Shown: piece by piece, positions 8,965 to 17,152 of the stretch | How positions within the stretch are numbered: the stretch's first letter is position 1 | Layout: every line of letters starts with the position of its first letter | Assembly: GCF_011682045.1 (NCBI RefSeq) | Contig: NZ_VVIW01000006.1 | Location: forward strand, 248,001 to 312,000 | DNA length: 64,000 bases | Direction of reading: 5' to 3' | From: Massilia aquatica | GTDB lineage: Bacteria > Pseudomonadota > Gammaproteobacteria > Burkholderiales > Burkholderiaceae_D | Position numbers and translations under genes: made by a program | Notes under the pieces: model-generated | Databases searched by the model: none | Told to the model about the DNA's origin: nothing | Seen by the model: only the letters and a program-made list of their open reading frames with translations

Positions 8965-9042
8965 GCGCAGTTTTTCAAGTTGTGTAGACCACTTTGCGTG
9001 CGTGCGAGTCTTTTTTTCAACATTTTTGTATTTGCAAGGAAA

Positions 9043-10200
9043 TCAGCTCGGGTCGGGCTCCACGTGCACCACCGGCGCGGGCTCTTTGGGCTTGCGTTTG
9101 AAGCGCGCGGCGAGGCCGGCGAACATGCCTGTTTTGGCCGCTGCGGGCGGGTCGGCAGGTACGGCGGCCTCGGTAGCGAGCGCGGCCTTGCGCTTGCGCC
9201 GGCGCAGCAGGAACCAGACGGCCAGCGCGGTCACGAGGGTCGCGCCGACGGCGCCGGCGACCAGCATCCAGGGGAATGGCTCGCCTTTGCTGGCGGCGGC
9301 GTTCTTCTTGGCGAGGGCCGCGCGCGAGAGGATCGGCGGCGGCACCGCTGGCTCGGCCGCATGGCTGGCCGAGGCGGCGTCATGCCCGGTTGAAGCGGTG
9401 TCATGCCCGCTTGAGGCCGCTTCATGCCCGGCCGAGGCGGCAGCATGACTGGCGGAAGCTGCGGCATGACTTGCGGCGGCACCCTTGCCTTCGATGGCGC
9501 GTTGCAGCAGTTTGACCTTTTCTTCGAGCTCCACAATCCGGGCGGACAGCACGCCATTCTTGCGGTCGAGGTCGGCGCACGTCTTGATCTGGTCCTCACT
9601 GATCTGGGGACAGGATGCCGGCGCCGCCGACGGCAGTTGCAAGACCCGCACCGGGCGCGGCGCTGGCGCTGGCACTGGCGCGGCTACCCTGGCCGGCTCG
9701 GCGCGCACGGGGGCGGCAGGCAAGGCCGCCGGCACCGGGACCGGGACCGCAACCGGTGGCGGTGGCGGCGGCGGTGGCGCCGGCTGCGGATCGTGGCTCA
9801 GCCACAAGGTCACCGCGCGCACTTCGCGCTTGCCGCCTTCACCGAGCGTGAGAAACAGGTGCACGTAATCGCCCTCGACCGGCTTGACCGAGGTGATGTG
9901 CAGAAACTGGCGGCCGTCGCGCCGCATCACCGACATGGACAGGTTCGACAGCACCGGATGCATGCGCACATTGGCGCCGCGCCACACATCGGGATCGGCC
10001 AGCCGCACCTGCACGCTGGCTGCGGGCTCGGCCAGCGAGGTCAGTTCCACATCGGCCACCAGTGGCTGCCCGATGTACGAGCGCACCTGGGCATCGCCCA
10101 GCTCGGCCGCGTCGGCATTGGCAAGCGCGACCGCCAGCAGCAGAGAGAACATCAGGGTAGTGACGGACCGGACCAGCCGGACGATTCGGGAATGGTGCAT
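9043..10200 (-). CDS. FimV/HubP-like protein
   Basis: A 385-residue membrane protein with a signal or anchor segment (about residues 11-31, ends ANADAA). An N-terminal FimV-type domain follows (about 32-145; GQPLVADVELTSLAEPAAS and DVWRGANVRMHPVLSNLSMS). Then come a proline-rich linker, a coiled-coil-like stretch (LDRKNGVLSARIVELEEKVK), a repeat of alternating A, S and H, a transmembrane helix (about 316-335) and a basic tail. FimV relatives bind peptidoglycan and organise the pole for pili and flagella. It lacks the long TPR-rich acidic half of full FimV (usually over 800 residues), so it is a short relative. It stands alone. Confidence 0.75.
   Translation of the reverse strand: MHHSRIVRLVRSVTTLMFSLLLAVALANADAAELGDAQVRSYIGQPLVADVELTSLAEPAASVQVRLADPDVWRGANVRMHPVLSNLSMSVMRRDGRQFLHITSVKPVEGDYVHLFLTLGEGGKREVRAVTLWLSHDPQPAPPPPPPPPVAVPVPVPAALPAAPVRAEPARVAAPVPAPAPRPVRVLQLPSAAPASCPQISEDQIKTCADLDRKNGVLSARIVELEEKVKLLQRAIEGKGAAASHAAASASHAAASAGHEAASSGHDTASTGHDAASASHAAEPAVPPPILSRAALAKKNAAASKGEPFPWMLVAGAVGATLVTALAVWFLLRRRKRKAALATEAAVPADPPAAAKTGMFAGLAARFKRKPKEPAPVVHVEPDPS
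9358..9480 (-). repeat. Degenerate 21-bp tandem repeat in the FimV-like gene
   Basis: About six units of roughly 21 bp encode heptads of the pattern H-x-A-A-S-A/T-S/G between the coiled coil and the transmembrane helix. The units are imperfect, so the array looks old, but its in-frame length could vary between strains. Confidence 0.6.
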
Positions 10201-10316
10201 ATATGGTAATGTTGTCCAGCTAATGACGGAGGAGCAGAGAAATCTGTAGCCCTGCCGTAATTAACGTACGCTGAGATAAACTCTTTAACCGCATTCCCAA
10301 ATAAACAGGAAGCAAC

Positions 10317-11708
10317 ATGGAAACAAGAATCGAAAAGGACAGTTTTGGCCCGATCGCGGTCCCGGCCGGACGCTTGTGGGGCGCGCAGACGCAGCGCTCG
10401 CTGGAGCACTTCGCCATTTCGAGCGAGCGCATGGCGCCCGAGCTGGTGGCCGCGCTGGCCCAGGTCAAGCGCGCCGCCGCCGCCGTCAACCGCTCGCTCG
10501 GCCTGCTGCCGGCCGACAAGGCCGAAGCCATCGTCAAGGCTGCCGATGAGGTGCTCGACGGCAAACATCCGGATGAATTCCCGCTGGTGGTGTGGCAGAC
10601 CGGTTCTGGCACGCAGAGCAATATGAACATGAACGAGGTGCTGGCCAACCGCGCTTCCGAGCTGATCGGCGGCGCGCGCGGCGAAGGCCGCCTGCTGCAT
10701 CCGAACGACCATGTCAACCTGGGCCAGTCGTCCAACGATATTTTCCCGACCGCCATGCACGTGGCGGCGGCCCAGGCCGTGGTGCAGTCGCTGCTGCCGG
10801 CCCTGGCGCGCCTGCGCGGCACGCTGGAAATCAAGTCGCGCGAGTTCGCCGACATCGTCAAGATCGGCCGCACCCACTTGCAGGATGCGACTCCGCTCAC
10901 GCTCGGGCAGGAATTCTCGGGTTATGTGGCCCAGCTGGAATACTCCGAGCATGCGATCAAGTCCACCCTGCCCGGCCTGCTGCATCTGGCCGCCGGCGGC
11001 ACGGCGGTCGGCACCGGCCTGAACGCGCACCCGGATTTTGCGGGGCGCATCGCGGCCGAAATCGGTTCGCGCACGGCGATCAGCTTCAAGACTGCGCCCA
11101 ACAAGTTCGCGGCCCTGGCCGGGCACGATGCGCTGGTCGGCACCCATGGCGCCCTGAAAACCCTGGCCACGGCCCTGATGAAGATCGCCAACGATGTGCG
11201 CTGGATGGCGTCCGGCCCGCGCTCGGGCCTGGGCGAAATCAGCATTCCCGAAAACGAGCCGGGCAGCTCGATCATGCCGGGCAAGGTCAATCCGACCCAG
11301 TGCGAAGCGCTGACCATGCTGTGCTGCCAGGTGTTCGGCAACGATGTCGCCATTACCATGGGCGGCGCGTCGGGCAACTTCGAGCTGAACGTGTTCAAGC
11401 CGATGATCGCGCATAATTTCTTGCAAAGCGCGCGCCTGCTGGCCGACGGCATGCGTTCCTTTAACGATCATTGCGCGCACGGCATCGAGCCGAACCGCGA
11501 GCGCATCGGCGAACTGATGGAGCGCTCGCTGATGCTGGTGACGGCCCTGGCGCCGCACATCGGCTACGACCGCGCAGCCCAGATCGCCAAGAAGGCGCAG
11601 CACGAGGGCACCACCCTCAAGCAGGCGGCGCTGGCGCTCGGATTTGTGACGGAACAACAGTTCGAAGAGTGGATCGTGCCGCTCGACATGACCCGGCCAG
11701 GCCTGTAA
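10317..11708 (+). CDS. fumC: Class II fumarate hydratase
   Basis: Fumarase C of 463 residues, the usual length, converting fumarate and water to L-malate in the TCA cycle. It carries the lyase signature [11 protein letters not shown] starting at residue 316, with S318 at the position of the catalytic serine in E. coli Fum[14 protein letters not shown] and the histidine region [16 protein letters not shown] are also present. AGGAAG precedes the ATG. The enzyme is iron-free and oxidant-resistant by family knowledge. The gene is single, divergent from the FimV-like gene and followed at 115 nt by the S4 gene. Confidence 0.97.
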   Translation: METRIEKDSFGPIAVPAGRLWGAQTQRSLEHFAISSERMAPELVAALAQVKRAAAAVNRSLGLLPADKAEAIVKAADEVLDGKHPDEFPLVVWQTGSGTQSNMNMNEVLANRASELIGGARGEGRLLHPNDHVNLGQSSNDIFPTAMHVAAAQAVVQSLLPALARLRGTLEIKSREFADIVKIGRTHLQDATPLTLGQEFSGYVAQLEYSEHAIKSTLPGLLHLAAGGTAVGTGLNAHPDFAGRIAAEIGSRTAISFKTAPNKFAALAGHDALVGTHGALKTLATALMKIANDVRWMASGPRSGLGEISIPENEPGSSIMPGKVNPTQCEALTMLCCQVFGNDVAITMGGASGNFELNVFKPMIAHNFLQSARLLADGMRSFNDHCAHGIEPNRERIGELMERSLMLVTALAPHIGYDRAAQIAKKAQHEGTTLKQAALALGFVTEQQFEEWIVPLDMTRPGL

Positions 11709-11822
11709 GGCCGCGACAAGGCGCAACGCCGCAGGGCACGGCGCGACGCGCGGGCAACGTTGACGCGCCGCGCCGATGCCGCCACACTGCGGTTCTTACA
11801 TCTATTTTAGGACGAGCGGTAA

Positions 11823-12056
11823 ATGCAGAAAGTCACTTTTGACCTCACAGGCGAGTTCGTCGAACTGAACCAGCTATTGAAACTGTCGGGTCTGTGCGAC
11901 AGCGGCGGCGCGGGCAAGAACCTGGTTGCCACGGGCGTGGTATCGGTCGATGGCAAAAAGGAGTTGCGCAAGACCGCCAAGATCCGCGACGGCCAGGTAG
12001 TCGGCATCGGCGACGTGCGCATCAGCGTGCGCAGCACCGGAGCGGACGGCGCCTGA
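11823..12056 (+). CDS. S4-domain RNA-binding protein (YbcJ-like)
   Basis: A 77-residue protein that is essentially one S4 RNA-binding domain. LNQLLKLSGLCDSGGAGKNL leads into the GVVSVDGKKELRKTAKIRDG loop characteristic of the YbcJ/RlbA family. Members bind RNA and are linked to ribosome-related functions, but the substrate is not settled. It is close downstream of fumC and may be read from it or from its own promoter. Confidence 0.85.
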   Translation: MQKVTFDLTGEFVELNQLLKLSGLCDSGGAGKNLVATGVVSVDGKKELRKTAKIRDGQVVGIGDVRISVRSTGADGA

Positions 12057-12214
12057 TTGCGCCAGCGCAGGATAAACACCTTGCAATCGGGCAATATTAG
12101 AAATATGCTGAGTGAAGCCGGCAGCGGCGCGGGTGTTCTTGCGCGGCGACAAACACGAAATTCCATGCTTTGTATATATTCTAAGACGTGATTAACCGAT
12201 TCAAGGTGGCCACC

Positions 12215-12499
12215 ATGGATAACCCTGAAGAAAACCAGCAAACCCAGGAACGATTGATCGGCGACCTGCGGCTCGTGATCGAAAACGCGGAAGAATTGCT
12301 GAAGAACACGGACCAGTACACCAGCGTGTTATACCGCAGTGCCCGCGCCAAGCTGGCGCTGGCGCTTAACGCGGCCACCGAAGAACTGGCCCGCTTCGAG
12401 GACGAGCAACTCGGACGCATGATCGAAGCGACCAGGACCGCCAACGCCGAGAACGCCGATCTGTCCGGCGAAGCGCGCATCATGCGCGCGTTTCATTAA
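12215..12499 (+). CDS. DUF883 (ElaB/YqjD-like) protein without the usual membrane anchor
   Basis: A 94-residue acidic helical protein with the block LIGDLRLVIENAEELLKNTD that typifies the DUF883 N-terminal half. E. coli relatives are ribosome-associated inner-membrane proteins with a C-terminal transmembrane segment. That segment is absent here, so the protein should be soluble. The ATG at 12215 is preserved behind AAGGTGG; an upstream in-frame GTG at 12188 has no ribosome site. It converges on the LRR gene at 12566. Confidence 0.7.
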   Translation: MDNPEENQQTQERLIGDLRLVIENAEELLKNTDQYTSVLYRSARAKLALALNAATEELARFEDEQLGRMIEATRTANAENADLSGEARIMRAFH

Positions 12500-12565
12500 C
12501 CACGCCAGCGGCGCCTCCCCCGCGCGCCGCTGCTTCCGCCCTCGCCCGCGCCGTTCTCCGGGCTG

Positions 12566-13510
12566 CTACAAATACCCGTTTTTCCATCCATCGAACAAAT
12601 TCTGCATGTGATCGAGCAGCCAGGTACTGCCCTTTTTCATGAGCACGAAGCGGCTTTGCAAGTGGCCGAGATGGATGGTGTACACGCATACCTTGCGCGC
12701 CGACAGCCATTCGACGTCGATGATACTGTGCTGTTCGTAGGTGGGCGGGATGCCGAAGCTGCCCGCCTCGGCTTGTCCCGAGGCGCTGTGCCTGGGCGTG
12801 CAGAATTGCGCGAACACGGCGGCCCGGAGCGCCGGGCGCCAGTCGCTGAGGTGCCGGTCCACACTCTGGTCGAGTGCGAGCTGGGTTTCCCAGGCGCTGA
12901 TGCCATCCCAGAAGCCTTGCAGGGCCGCCAGCGCGGCCGCCTGCTCGCCCGCGCCGGGCATAAAACCGGGCGGGGTGCGGCTGGCCAGGCGGCGCTGCTC
13001 GCGCACGAAATCCCCGTCCAGCCCGGCTGGGTGGATGTCATCCGAATGTAAGGTGAGGGTCGGGTGGGCCGCCAGCGCCAGCACGCCATCGCGCGTGACT
13101 GCACTGCCCGTCACATCCAGGTACGACAAGGAGGCCAGGCCGACGATGTGCGGTACGCTGGCGTCGCCCACCTGGGTCGAGCGAAGGGACAAATGGTGCA
13201 ATCTGGCGTGGCCGGACAAGGCAGCCACGCCAGCGTCGCTGATGCCGGTGTTGTCCAGCACCAGCCAGTTCAGGGCGCGAACACGGGCGATATCGGGCAG
13301 CACGGCGTCGCTGATGGCGCTGCCGCCCAGCCACAGGCGTTCCAGCTTCGGCAGCGCGCACAGGGCGCGCACGGCGTCATCGCCAATGCCGCAGCCGGTA
13401 AAGGTCAGGCCGCGGATCGAGGGCTTGCTGAGCAACAAGGCAATGTCGGCGGCGCCGAGCGCGCGGTCATGGATGTCGAGAAACCTGGGCCGTGCGGGAA
13501 GTTCAAGCAT
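12566..13510 (-). CDS. Leucine-rich repeat protein with C-terminal NTF2-like domain
   Basis: A 314-residue cytosolic protein without signal peptide. Residues about 30-155 form five or six LRRs of the GALA/RNI kind (LERLWLGGSAISDAVLPDIA, LNWLVLDNTGISDAGVAALS). The final 120 residues (about 190-314) have the look of an NTF2-like immunity fold (HSIIDVEWLSARKVCVYTIH, WLLDHMQNLFDGWKNGYL). It follows the 173-residue gene by 9 nt and is surely co-transcribed with it. Proteins of this build are found as immunity or accessory proteins of polymorphic toxins, but no toxin is visible here, so the role is unknown. Confidence 0.65.
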   Translation of the reverse strand: MLELPARPRFLDIHDRALGAADIALLLSKPSIRGLTFTGCGIGDDAVRALCALPKLERLWLGGSAISDAVLPDIARVRALNWLVLDNTGISDAGVAALSGHARLHHLSLRSTQVGDASVPHIVGLASLSYLDVTGSAVTRDGVLALAAHPTLTLHSDDIHPAGLDGDFVREQRRLASRTPPGFMPGAGEQAAALAALQGFWDGISAWETQLALDQSVDRHLSDWRPALRAAVFAQFCTPRHSASGQAEAGSFGIPPTYEQHSIIDVEWLSARKVCVYTIHLGHLQSRFVLMKKGSTWLLDHMQNLFDGWKNGYL

Positions 13511-13519
13511 GGCTCGTGC

Positions 13520-14041
13520 TCAGGCGTTGGCGATCGCGGAGCTGCGCTCCTGCTCCCAGGCTTCCTGCCAGGTAATCGCGCCCGGCTTCTCGAACCATTG
13601 CTGGAGGTAATCGGCGATCTCGGCCGCTTCGGGCATGGGCGAGGCCGACAGGTAGGCCATGGTGGCGTCCAGGCCGGCGCCGACGAAATACTCGGCGCCG
13701 AGCGAGGTCCCCACATCCATGTTGATGTGCTTGGCTTTCCACAGCAGCAAGGTGTCGGCCACGTCGCCGGCGCGGTACAGCAGGAAGGCGCACTGGTAGA
13801 TGCCTTCGTAGTAATCCATCTCGTCCTGCACGATGTGGTCCCAGAGGGCCGTGCGCAGGTTGATTTCTTCGTCGAGCAGCTCGATCAGCAGCGCGCGGTA
13901 CGGCGCCAGGGTCGCGCCGACCAGTTGCTTGTAGATCGCCCGCCTCAGTTCCGGCGCGAGCAGCGCGCTTGCGATTGCGGGAGAAACAGCATTGCCATTG
14001 CTCTGGTACTCGGCGATAACTTGATCAGCGCTCATTGACAT
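13520..14041 (-). CDS. Conserved hypothetical protein, partner of the LRR/NTF2-like protein
   Basis: I do not recognise this 173-residue protein. It is soluble, acidic and mostly helical, with a central block LLDEEINLRTALWDHIVQDE followed by YYEGIYQCAFLLYRAGD and LLWKAKHINMDVGTSLGAEY. The composition resembles immunity proteins that sit in arrays beside polymorphic toxins. It is the first gene of a two-gene unit with the LRR protein. The start at 14041 has two alternative ATGs within three codons. Confidence 0.6.
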   Translation of the reverse strand: MSMSADQVIAEYQSNGNAVSPAIASALLAPELRRAIYKQLVGATLAPYRALLIELLDEEINLRTALWDHIVQDEMDYYEGIYQCAFLLYRAGDVADTLLLWKAKHINMDVGTSLGAEYFVGAGLDATMAYLSASPMPEAAEIADYLQQWFEKPGAITWQEAWEQERSSAIANA

Positions 14042-14169
14042 GAATGAAATCGATTTAAAGGATGATTATAGCGTGAGTAAAACGCGCCCCTTTTGCACCA
14101 GAGCCAGACCCGGAAAAAATGGCGTGATTCCGCACAGAAATACTGACAGGCTGCGACGGGCGCAAACGG

Positions 14170-15840
14170 TCAGTCTTGCCCCGCAGGCGCCAGCAAGATG
14201 CCCAGTGCAATCCACTGCGCCAGATGCGCCCCGATGTCGAATTGCTCATCGAGGGCGAATGCGGCATCGAGCGCTTCGCCCATTGTATCTCCCCCGGCCA
14301 GCGCGGCGAGCGCGCCTGCGTGCGCGGGGGTGAGCGCGACCAGTTCGGTCTTCCAGCGCGGGCGGGCGACCAGGGCTGCGCTCGGGCAATCCATGGCCGG
14401 CGGGAAGCCGACGCCGCTGTCCGGCTGGTGTGCTTGCCACAGGGGCACCACCGCCCAGCCTGATGCGATCAGGCTGCAGGCCGGATGCAGGGCGTAGCGC
14501 GCGTTTTGGAAGGCGTCGGGCGTGAGGGAGGCCAGCGCATCGGCGCCGATGGGGTCGGCGTCAGGGGCGTAATGGGCGCGGTGCACGGCCCACTCCAGAC
14601 GCGCCATGTCGGGCAGGTACGGATACTCGGCGATGTGGGGAAAGCCGTCGAGAAAGCGGGCAAAACTGCCCCCGAAGCGGTTCAGGTCGGCGTCAAGCGA
14701 GGGATGGGCCATGCCGTAGGCGCGTGCCAGCGCACCGAAAAATGCGTCGCCAACCAGCTGGCGCAGCACCGGACAAGCCGCCGACAAGGCCTTGTTCCAG
14801 GTCACGCCAAGGTTGCCCCGGTACAGGCCGAAGCGGTCGGCATTGGCGCCGCCCTTGAACTGCGCCAGGGCATCGGCTTCACTGCCGTAGTCGAACAGGG
14901 CTTGCGCGAAACGCTGCTGGGTAGCGGCCAGGACGCCCTCGCCCGGCGCTTGCGGGTGGCGGCCGCGCCAGGGGTTGGCGACATTGATCACCGGGTAAGC
15001 CGCAGCGATGTGCTGCGCCTTGCGCGCTTCGCCCAGCAGCACCTCGAGCGCGGGCACATCGGTATCCCATTCGATCAGGGTCGGCAGGCGGCCGAAGCGC
15101 GCCAGCGCCGCCTGGTACAGGGCCCAGACCGGCGCGGCCACCACGTCGCCATGATGGTCGACTACCGCCTGCGGCGTGACCAGATGGCCGGCCAGGTGGA
15201 TTTCGCCGACGCTGCCGGGCGCAATGGCCGCAATCGCCGCCAGCGCGTCTTCGCCGTGGTTGCACTGGTTGACGTAGAGATTGTTTACATCCAGCAGCAA
15301 GGCGCAGCCGGTGCGGCTGGCCAGCTCGGCCATGAACTCGGCTTCGCTCATCGTATCGTCGTTAAAACGCACGTAGGTGGAGACATTTTCCAGCAAAATG
15401 CGGCGCTGCAGCCGCTCTTGCACTTGCTCGACCCGCTGGCACAGCAGGTCGAGCGCGGCGCCGCTGAGCGGCATCGGCAACAAATCGTTGAGCTGGCGGT
15501 CGGCGACGGCGCCCCAGCACAGGTGTTCGGACACGAGCATGGGCTCGACCCGCTCGACCAGCGCGCAGACACGATCCAGGTGAGCCGTTGAAAACCCGCG
15601 CGCCGAGCCCAGGCCGAGACCGACGCCATGCAGGCTGATGGGATAATCGCGGCGCAGTTCTTGCAGCACATGCCAGTCCCAGCCAGCGCGATCGAGAAAG
15701 TTTTCGGTGTGGACTTCGAGCCAGCCGATGGCGGGCCTTTGCTCGAGAAACTGGCGGTAATGGGGCGCGCGCAAGCCGACGCCGGCGCCCGGCGAGGCGG
15801 GACCGGCAACAGTGTCGACCGGTAAGGCCCCGCCCGTCAT
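14170..15840 (-). CDS. Fused MNIO oxidase (DUF692, BufB) and DUF2063 partner (BufC)
   Basis: A 556-residue protein joining two enzymes that are usually separate. Residues about 19-285 are a DUF692 multinuclear non-heme iron oxidase TIM barrel with the family motifs LEVHTENF (41-48), [11 protein letters not shown] (69-79), SEHLCW (104-109), LLENVSTYV (149-157), [15 protein letters not shown] (182-196), EIHLAGH (213-219), DHHGD (228-232) and IEWDTD (256-261). Residues about 305-420 are a DUF2063 domain ([40 protein letters not shown]). By family knowledge the pair oxidises cysteines of bufferins to sulfur heterocycles. It begins 13 nt after the precursor gene. A poorly conserved C-terminal tail follows to 556. 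Confidence 0.9.
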   Translation of the reverse strand: MTGGALPVDTVAGPASPGAGVGLRAPHYRQFLEQRPAIGWLEVHTENFLDRAGWDWHVLQELRRDYPISLHGVGLGLGSARGFSTAHLDRVCALVERVEPMLVSEHLCWGAVADRQLNDLLPMPLSGAALDLLCQRVEQVQERLQRRILLENVSTYVRFNDDTMSEAEFMAELASRTGCALLLDVNNLYVNQCNHGEDALAAIAAIAPGSVGEIHLAGHLVTPQAVVDHHGDVVAAPVWALYQAALARFGRLPTLIEWDTDVPALEVLLGEARKAQHIAAAYPVINVANPWRGRHPQAPGEGVLAATQQRFAQALFDYGSEADALAQFKGGANADRFGLYRGNLGVTWNKALSAACPVLRQLVGDAFFGALARAYGMAHPSLDADLNRFGGSFARFLDGFPHIAEYPYLPDMARLEWAVHRAHYAPDADPIGADALASLTPDAFQNARYALHPACSLIASGWAVVPLWQAHQPDSGVGFPPAMDCPSAALVARPRWKTELVALTPAHAGALAALAGGDTMGEALDAAFALDEQFDIGAHLAQWIALGILLAPAGQD

Positions 15841-15853
15841 GACTTACTTGAAC

Positions 15854-16132
15854 TTACTTGCCGGACAGCTTGCCGCCGGCCTTTTCGCAGGTGCCCTTGG
15901 CGACCCATTTCCACTCTTCCGGCGCTTTGTCGACCGTCGATGCGCCGGCGCAGCCGTGCGAACCGGTCGCGCTGGCGCAATCGTTCTGGCCAGCCTTGGC
16001 GATGCCGTAGCACTTCTCCTTGTCGGACTTGTCGCCCTTGGACATGGGCGCATCATGCGCGGCGGCCATGCCGGAGGACACTGCGCACACGCCAGCGAGG
16101 GCGGCGGCGATCAGGGCTTGACGTTTGTTCAT
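15854..16132 (-). CDS. Bufferin-type RiPP precursor (DUF2282)
   Basis: A 92-residue exported precursor. The signal peptide (about 1-25) ends GMAAA. The mature part has four cysteines at 41, 52, 61 and 82 in the DUF2282 pattern ([40 protein letters not shown]). Bufferins are periplasmic copper-binding peptides whose core cysteines are oxidised by an MNIO enzyme; the enzyme is the next gene. The frame extends upstream, but the ATG at 16132 has AAGGAG eight nt before it and gives the signal peptide. No DoxX, ECF sigma or anti-sigma gene, often seen with such operons, is present. Confidence 0.9.
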   Translation of the reverse strand: MNKRQALIAAALAGVCAVSSGMAAAHDAPMSKGDKSDKEKCYGIAKAGQNDCASATGSHGCAGASTVDKAPEEWKWVAKGTCEKAGGKLSGK

Positions 16133-16267
16133 CGTAAATCTCCTTGAATTTATTTGAAGTGAAACAGGAACTGCCAGCTTGAAGGCGATTGTAAAGCCAG
16201 CCACGCGATTGCCAGGCGTGCCTTTCAGTTCCTTACAACTTCCCCGTGCCAGCGCCAATTTTAACGT

Positions 16268-16307
16268 AAAAAAGCCCGGTTCCTCCTTGAATGGGAGGAC
16301 ACCGGGC
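16268..16307 (-). terminator. Rho-independent terminator after the YjfB-like gene
   Basis: On the minus strand GCCCGGTGTCCTCC pairs with GGAGGAACCGGGC and is followed by six T residues. It separates the YjfB-like gene from the bufferin operon, so the latter needs its own promoter in 16133-16268. Confidence 0.8.
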
Positions 16308-16333
16308 GATGCAGGCATCGTTGAGCGATGGAA

Positions 16334-16525
16334 TCAGGCAGTCGTATTGATCGTATTGCCCAGATTGGCCGGCAAGCGCTGCGGCTGCGGCAGCGCGCTG
16401 ATCAGCTGGGCAGCAACCTGGCCTTCCATCTGTTGCGCTTTCTTCAACACGGCGTAGCCGACTTCCTGCTTGACGCCCGTTTCGGCCATGCTGGTGGCCA
16501 GTGATGCAATTGATGAAACGTCCAT
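16334..16525 (-). CDS. YjfB-like putative motility protein
   Basis: A 63-residue protein matching the YjfB motility family. It starts MDVSSIASLATSMAETGVKQ and continues with a helix VLKKAQQMEGQVAAQLISAL. The family is defined by association with flagellar regulons; its molecular role is not known. GGGAGAG precedes the ATG. A sigma-28-type promoter lies about 35 nt upstream, which supports a late flagellar class. The long frame extending upstream overlaps mobB and is not used. Confidence 0.8.
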   Translation of the reverse strand: MDVSSIASLATSMAETGVKQEVGYAVLKKAQQMEGQVAAQLISALPQPQRLPANLGNTINTTA

Positions 16526-16559
16526 GAGAGCTCTCCCGTTTGATTGGCTATCACGGATG

Positions 16560-16586
16560 GTAACGACGCCGTTTGCCCGAACTTTA
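16560..16586 (-). promoter_or_regulatory. sigma-28 (FliA)-type promoter for the YjfB-like gene
   Basis: On the minus strand TAAAGTTC (16586-16579), an 11-nt spacer, then GTCGTTAC (16567-16560). The -35 is identical to that of the FliT-like gene and the spacing is exact; the -10 matches 5 of 8. It overlaps the last bases of mobB. Confidence 0.55.
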
Positions 16587-17099
16587 GGCCGGGAGCGAAT
16601 TAATTCTGGCCTTGAGCCATGCCAGCACGGTTGCCGGGGCATTCAGGTCGAGCCAGGCCACGTTATCGGGAAGATCATCCGGGGGCGGCGCATCCGATGC
16701 CACGGCGACAATATGCGGATCATTCGGGTACAGCGGCGGATGACCGAGCGACGGGCGCTGCACCTCCAGCTTGGGAATGGCTTCCCATTTGTAGCCTTCG
16801 ACCAGGGTCAGGTCGGCCGGGTCCAGCCGCGCCAACTGCTCGCCCAGGGTCGGTTCCGGCTCGCCGCGCAGCTCGCGAATGATGGCCACGCGGAAAGGCG
16901 AAGCGATCATCACCTGCGCCGCCCCGGCCGTGCGCAGGCGCGCGCTGTCCTTGTGGGGCGGTTCGAGCATCACATCGTGATGGCTGTGCTTGACGACATT
17001 GATGCGCAGGCCGTCGGCCGCCAGTTGGCCGACCAGCGTTTCCAGCAAGGTCGTCTTGCCGCTGCCGGACCAGCCGATCACACCGAGTAAGTTGTGCAT
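16584..17099 (-). CDS. mobB: Molybdopterin-guanine dinucleotide biosynthesis adaptor MobB
   Basis: A 171-residue P-loop GTPase-like protein with Walker [11 protein letters not shown] at residues 9-18, then [20 protein letters not shown], the MobB signature region, and [17 protein letters not shown]. It assists MobA in attaching GMP to molybdopterin, a cofactor of DMSO-reductase-family enzymes. The ATG at 17099 follows AAAGG; an in-frame ATG at 17132 would add eleven residues before the P-loop domain and is less likely. No other moa/mob gene lies nearby. Confidence 0.92.
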   Translation of the reverse strand: MHNLLGVIGWSGSGKTTLLETLVGQLAADGLRINVVKHSHHDVMLEPPHKDSARLRTAGAAQVMIASPFRVAIIRELRGEPEPTLGEQLARLDPADLTLVEGYKWEAIPKLEVQRPSLGHPPLYPNDPHIVAVASDAPPPDDLPDNVAWLDLNAPATVLAWLKARINSLPA

Positions 17100-17152
17100 G
17101 CGCGGCCTTTCCGCCGAGAAGTAAGAGGGCAATTATACAAAGGTCGCGGTCA

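Noticed and set aside
8787-8987. A 66-codon plus-strand ORF in the aminotransferase upstream gap
   Set aside because: No ribosome site, no domain, and it runs across the hairpins that better explain the region.
10152-11726. A 524-codon minus-strand frame over fumC
   Set aside because: fumC on the plus strand has all fumarase signatures; the antisense frame is a shadow.
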